Shown: piece by piece, positions 60,976-64,000 of the stretch
How positions within the stretch are numbered: the first letter of the stretch is position 1
Layout: each line of letters opens with the position of its first letter
Assembly: GCA_030549495.1 (NCBI GenBank)
Contig: JAUIRK010000922.1
Location: 434,001 to 498,000, forward strand
Length of the DNA stretch: 64,000 bases
Source of the DNA: Nectonema munidae
Lineage: Eukaryota > Nematomorpha > Nectonematoida > Nectonematidae
Direction: 5' to 3'
The notes under the pieces: generated by a model
What the model was told of the DNA's origin: nothing
Seen by the model: only the letters and a program-made list of their open reading frames with translations
Database searches by the model: none
Program-made: the position numbers and the translations under genes

Positions 60976-63753
60976 GGCAAGCGGCTATTCCTCGCCAAGA
61001 GACATTTCTCGCCATCCACATTAGGAGATGGATGAGATATAGTGATGAATTATACATTTTTCTTTCTTTTGATCGTGCCGCTTTCACACTACCACTCGAT
61101 TTCTTGCCACATGATAGTATTATTTTTCTCATCACTTTCCACTCGTTTCTTTCGCAACTAATATTTTCCTTATCACTCCTCTCTCGTGTCTCTCGCAACT
61201 ATTATTTTTCTCATCACTTCTTCTATATCTAGCGGCATCACAAACCATTCAGCAAACACAATGCACAAACTCACTTTTATAAACATTTATAATTCACATT
61301 TTTAACTTGATTCTACGCAAATCATATTATTTTTAGATATACCCATAAATATTAGATATATTTTAAGATATACTATTAAATTTATAGATTTAGTTGTAAA
61401 ATATTTTTTAAATATACCTGAAAATGTTTCATGAAGGATTTAAGTATTACAAAAGAAGGGAAGATAGTGATCAGATTGCTATTACTGCAGTAAAAGTTCT
61501 TGTTGTCCTGGTGAGAGAATATTTTTATAAGTTTGTCTGATCTTTGTAGCTTTTGCAACTATAATCATACAATACACAAATTTTAGTTTTATAACTTTAT
61601 CTGGTCTACTTTTTTCGCTATCAAATTTAGCAAATATTGGCACGTGCTCGTTCATCTTGCTAATTATTTAAAAAAAAGCACAAAATGATAATAATTCATG
61701 GCTATATAAACTGCACAGAATTTTTATTTCTACAATCCATAACCGTTGTGGGAAAAAATCTTGCCCAAGTATTCTCAAAATTTTGAAATCATAAAAAATA
61801 TTTTCAAAATATCATTTTTATCTATACTCAACAAATGTTTATTTAATAATAGAACTAAGTATAAATGCGATATTTTTTCAGTTTTAGTTGGATTTAGTTT
61901 TTTTAATTTTCTTTCAAATAAAATAAAGCAAAAATAATATGAATTTGAATATTTCGTATATTTTTAATCAGTTTTTCATTGATTTATAATTTATTTTTAA
62001 ATAGAAGATATTGTTTAAAAAAAATTTTTTTGCTTTTCGTATTATACAAAATTTTATTAAAGTTAAAATTACAAAGTAATTATTTTTAGTTTTTCCCATG
62101 ATTTTATATTTTTATAATTTTTGAACATTTTTAGGTAAAGTTATAGTTAGAATGATGATCCAATAACACTTTTCTTTTTTGATCATAATCATGAGAAGAT
62201 TAATGAGCTAGTTGAAAAGTTTGACCGAAATATACAACATGAAGCTAAATATTCATATAAAACAACTATTTAAATTTATCAGTATTTTTTAAGTTTTCAA
62301 AAATTTATTAAAACTTGTCAAATTTACTTTATTCGAAAGGAAAATATAACAAATCTTACCCAAGAAGTGGAAAAAATTATACATCAAAAAAAGCATCTTG
62401 GAAAAATAAGTATAATAAAATAGGAACAAAGCTACAACGGTTTAAATTTTGATATACCTGAAAAATATCATCAGCAAATCGCCTTAATTTTTTGCAACTG
62501 GATGTTTTACAGAGCAAAACAAAAGATTAATCATTTTTCATGAAAAGATATTGGAACATTTAGTTCAAACGCTCATGTTTCTGAAATATATATAGATGGA
62601 ACTTTTAAAAAAGCGCCACTTTTATTCTACCAAATAATATCCATACACGCATTTCTTAACGATACACAAGTTGTTTTATTCTACCTTAATTAAAAATCCA
62701 AAGCCTTACCACCATATTAAGAATAGATTATGTTCAAAACTTATGGTTATGAATAACAATCTTATGCGGACAAACAAAGAAATGATCTGATCACCATGAA
62801 TAAAATCATACAAATGCAAACAAGAAGACTTGTATATTTTAGTTGTACTTTTAAATGTGTTTCTTGCTTCCTTCTTCAAATTTGATTTGAATAATTCTTT
62901 GTTTTCGTTGAGTGCATCATGATTATGCATAACACGTTTTAGAATTGTGTGGTTTTCATCTTTTTTCATAAATATCTTTCCTGTTTAATTTTTTGTTTCA
63001 AAAGAAGTATTTTCGTTAAATGAATTATGAAGTCGATGTTTTAATTTATTTGTAATTATAAGTTAAGATTTACAGTTGATAAGAATAATTAGGCTGTTAT
63101 CTTATCATTGTATATCTAGCCTATACATTTCTTAATAAGTAACTAGAAGCGCCATTACTATAATTAGAAAGCGCAAATAAGTAGTTAACTTTCGTTAAAA
63201 AATTTTTGGCAAATATTCATCGATCAATCTTATATTATATCTGTTAGAAGTTAAAAGGCACTATAAGTTTGAAAATTGCAAATTATAATAAATTTGATTG
63301 AAATTTGAAAAGCCGTTCAAAGCATGCAAAAAATTTTTGATTGACAGATACGTAAACTGGACAATTAAAAAATATTTTAATATTTAATAGTATATCTAAA
63401 AATAATATGATTTGCGTAGAATCAAGTTAGAAATGTGAATTAGTTAATCAAGTTAGAATTTGTGTATTTGTGTTTGCTGAATGGTTTGTGATGCCGCTAG
63501 GTATAGAAGAAGTGGTGAGAAAAATAATAGTTGCGAGAGACACGAGAGAGAAGTGATAAGGAAAATATGAGTTGCGAAAGAAACGAGTGGAAAGTGATGA
63601 GAAAAATAATACTATCATGTGGCAAGAAATCGAGTGGTAGTGTGAAAGCGGCACGATCAAAGGAAAGAAAAATGTATAATTCATCACTATATCACATCCA
63701 TCTCCTAATGTGGATGGCGAGAAATGTCCCTTGGCGAGGAATGTCCTACAACC
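60976..63753 (+). mobile_element. Mutator-like element (MULE) with about 400-bp TIRs and 9-bp TSD
   Basis: The termini start GG and share ATTCCTCGCCAAG, then GACATTTCTCGCCATCCACA. The left TIR is about 60976-61410 and the right about 63366-63753. The flanking 9-bp GTATTATAT is identical at 60967-60975 and 63754-63762. The interior at about 62550-62690 reads AHVSEIYIDGTFKKAPLLFY, then QIISIHAFLNDTQVVLFYL, the conserved DDE start of MULE transposases (YIDGTFK.AP..FYQ). The rest of the transposase is missing or decayed, so this copy is non-autonomous. Confidence 0.9.
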
Positions 63754-63770
63754 GTATTATATATATAATA

Positions 63771-64000
<230 letters not shown>

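Noticed and set aside
60900-61232. Open frames on both strands, with a counterpart at 63448-63687
   Set aside because: They lie in the MULE terminal inverted repeats and exist only because those repeats lack stops.
60976-63753. Polinton, because of the very long inverted ends
   Set aside because: Too short, 9-bp rather than 6-bp target duplication, and the interior reads as a MULE transposase.

Overview
The window is AT-rich, intron-containing animal nuclear DNA, roughly 70% A+T by eye. The host genes are typical of metazoans (NCS-1/frequenin, TBCK, WTAP). The mobile elements (CGGBP1-like hAT, Tigger/pogo, piggyBac-type MITEs, an animal-type MULE, a tRNA-derived SINE and a LINE tail) suggest an invertebrate, and I lean to an arthropod with a repeat-rich genome. 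The species cannot be fixed from the sequence alone.

Layout. (1) 0.9-20.7 kb, + strand: a frequenin/NCS-1 gene spread over 20 kb with at least six coding exons. One is a 25-nt microexon, and the 5' end lies outside the window or was not found. Its introns are littered with hAT and piggyBac-type MITEs and a 600-bp foldback. (2) 21-30 kb: no host gene found. This stretch holds a cluster of TTAA-flanked MITEs, a SINE, a relic of an unnamed multi-copy protein family, a pogo relic, a hAT transposase relic and a short hAT MITE. (3) 36.3-30.2 kb, - strand: a TBCK gene (pseudokinase, TBC and rhodanese-like domains) with seven well-supported exons and one tentative last exon. (4) 37-42 kb: a SINE, a LINE 3' fragment and a 1.9-kb zone of four successive tandem duplications with different periods. 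(5) 43-54.2 kb: a nested complex. The two ends of a Tigger transposase flank about 10 kb of other sequence. Inside is an intron-rich gene on the - strand that reads as a Crypton-like tyrosine recombinase with two zinc fingers and a SANT-like tail. It has long direct repeats at both sides, an inverted repeat arm, and a 12-14 bp motif repeated eleven times. (6) 56-57 kb: a second relic of the unnamed protein family. (7) 59.0-59.9 kb, + strand: an uninterrupted WTAP-like m6A-writer subunit gene followed by a short inverted repeat. (8) 61.0-63.8 kb: a Mutator-like element with about 400-bp terminal inverted repeats and a 9-bp target duplication, followed by a long (GT)n tract running off the end.

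The three host genes act in unrelated pathways: neuronal calcium sensing, endosomal/mTOR-linked signalling, and mRNA methylation. I see no operon-like coupling. The most unusual locus is the tyrosine-recombinase complex at 43-54 kb: its reading frame stays open through 14 predicted exons, it contains an in-frame exon-pair duplication, and it sits among repeats that share one dispersed motif.
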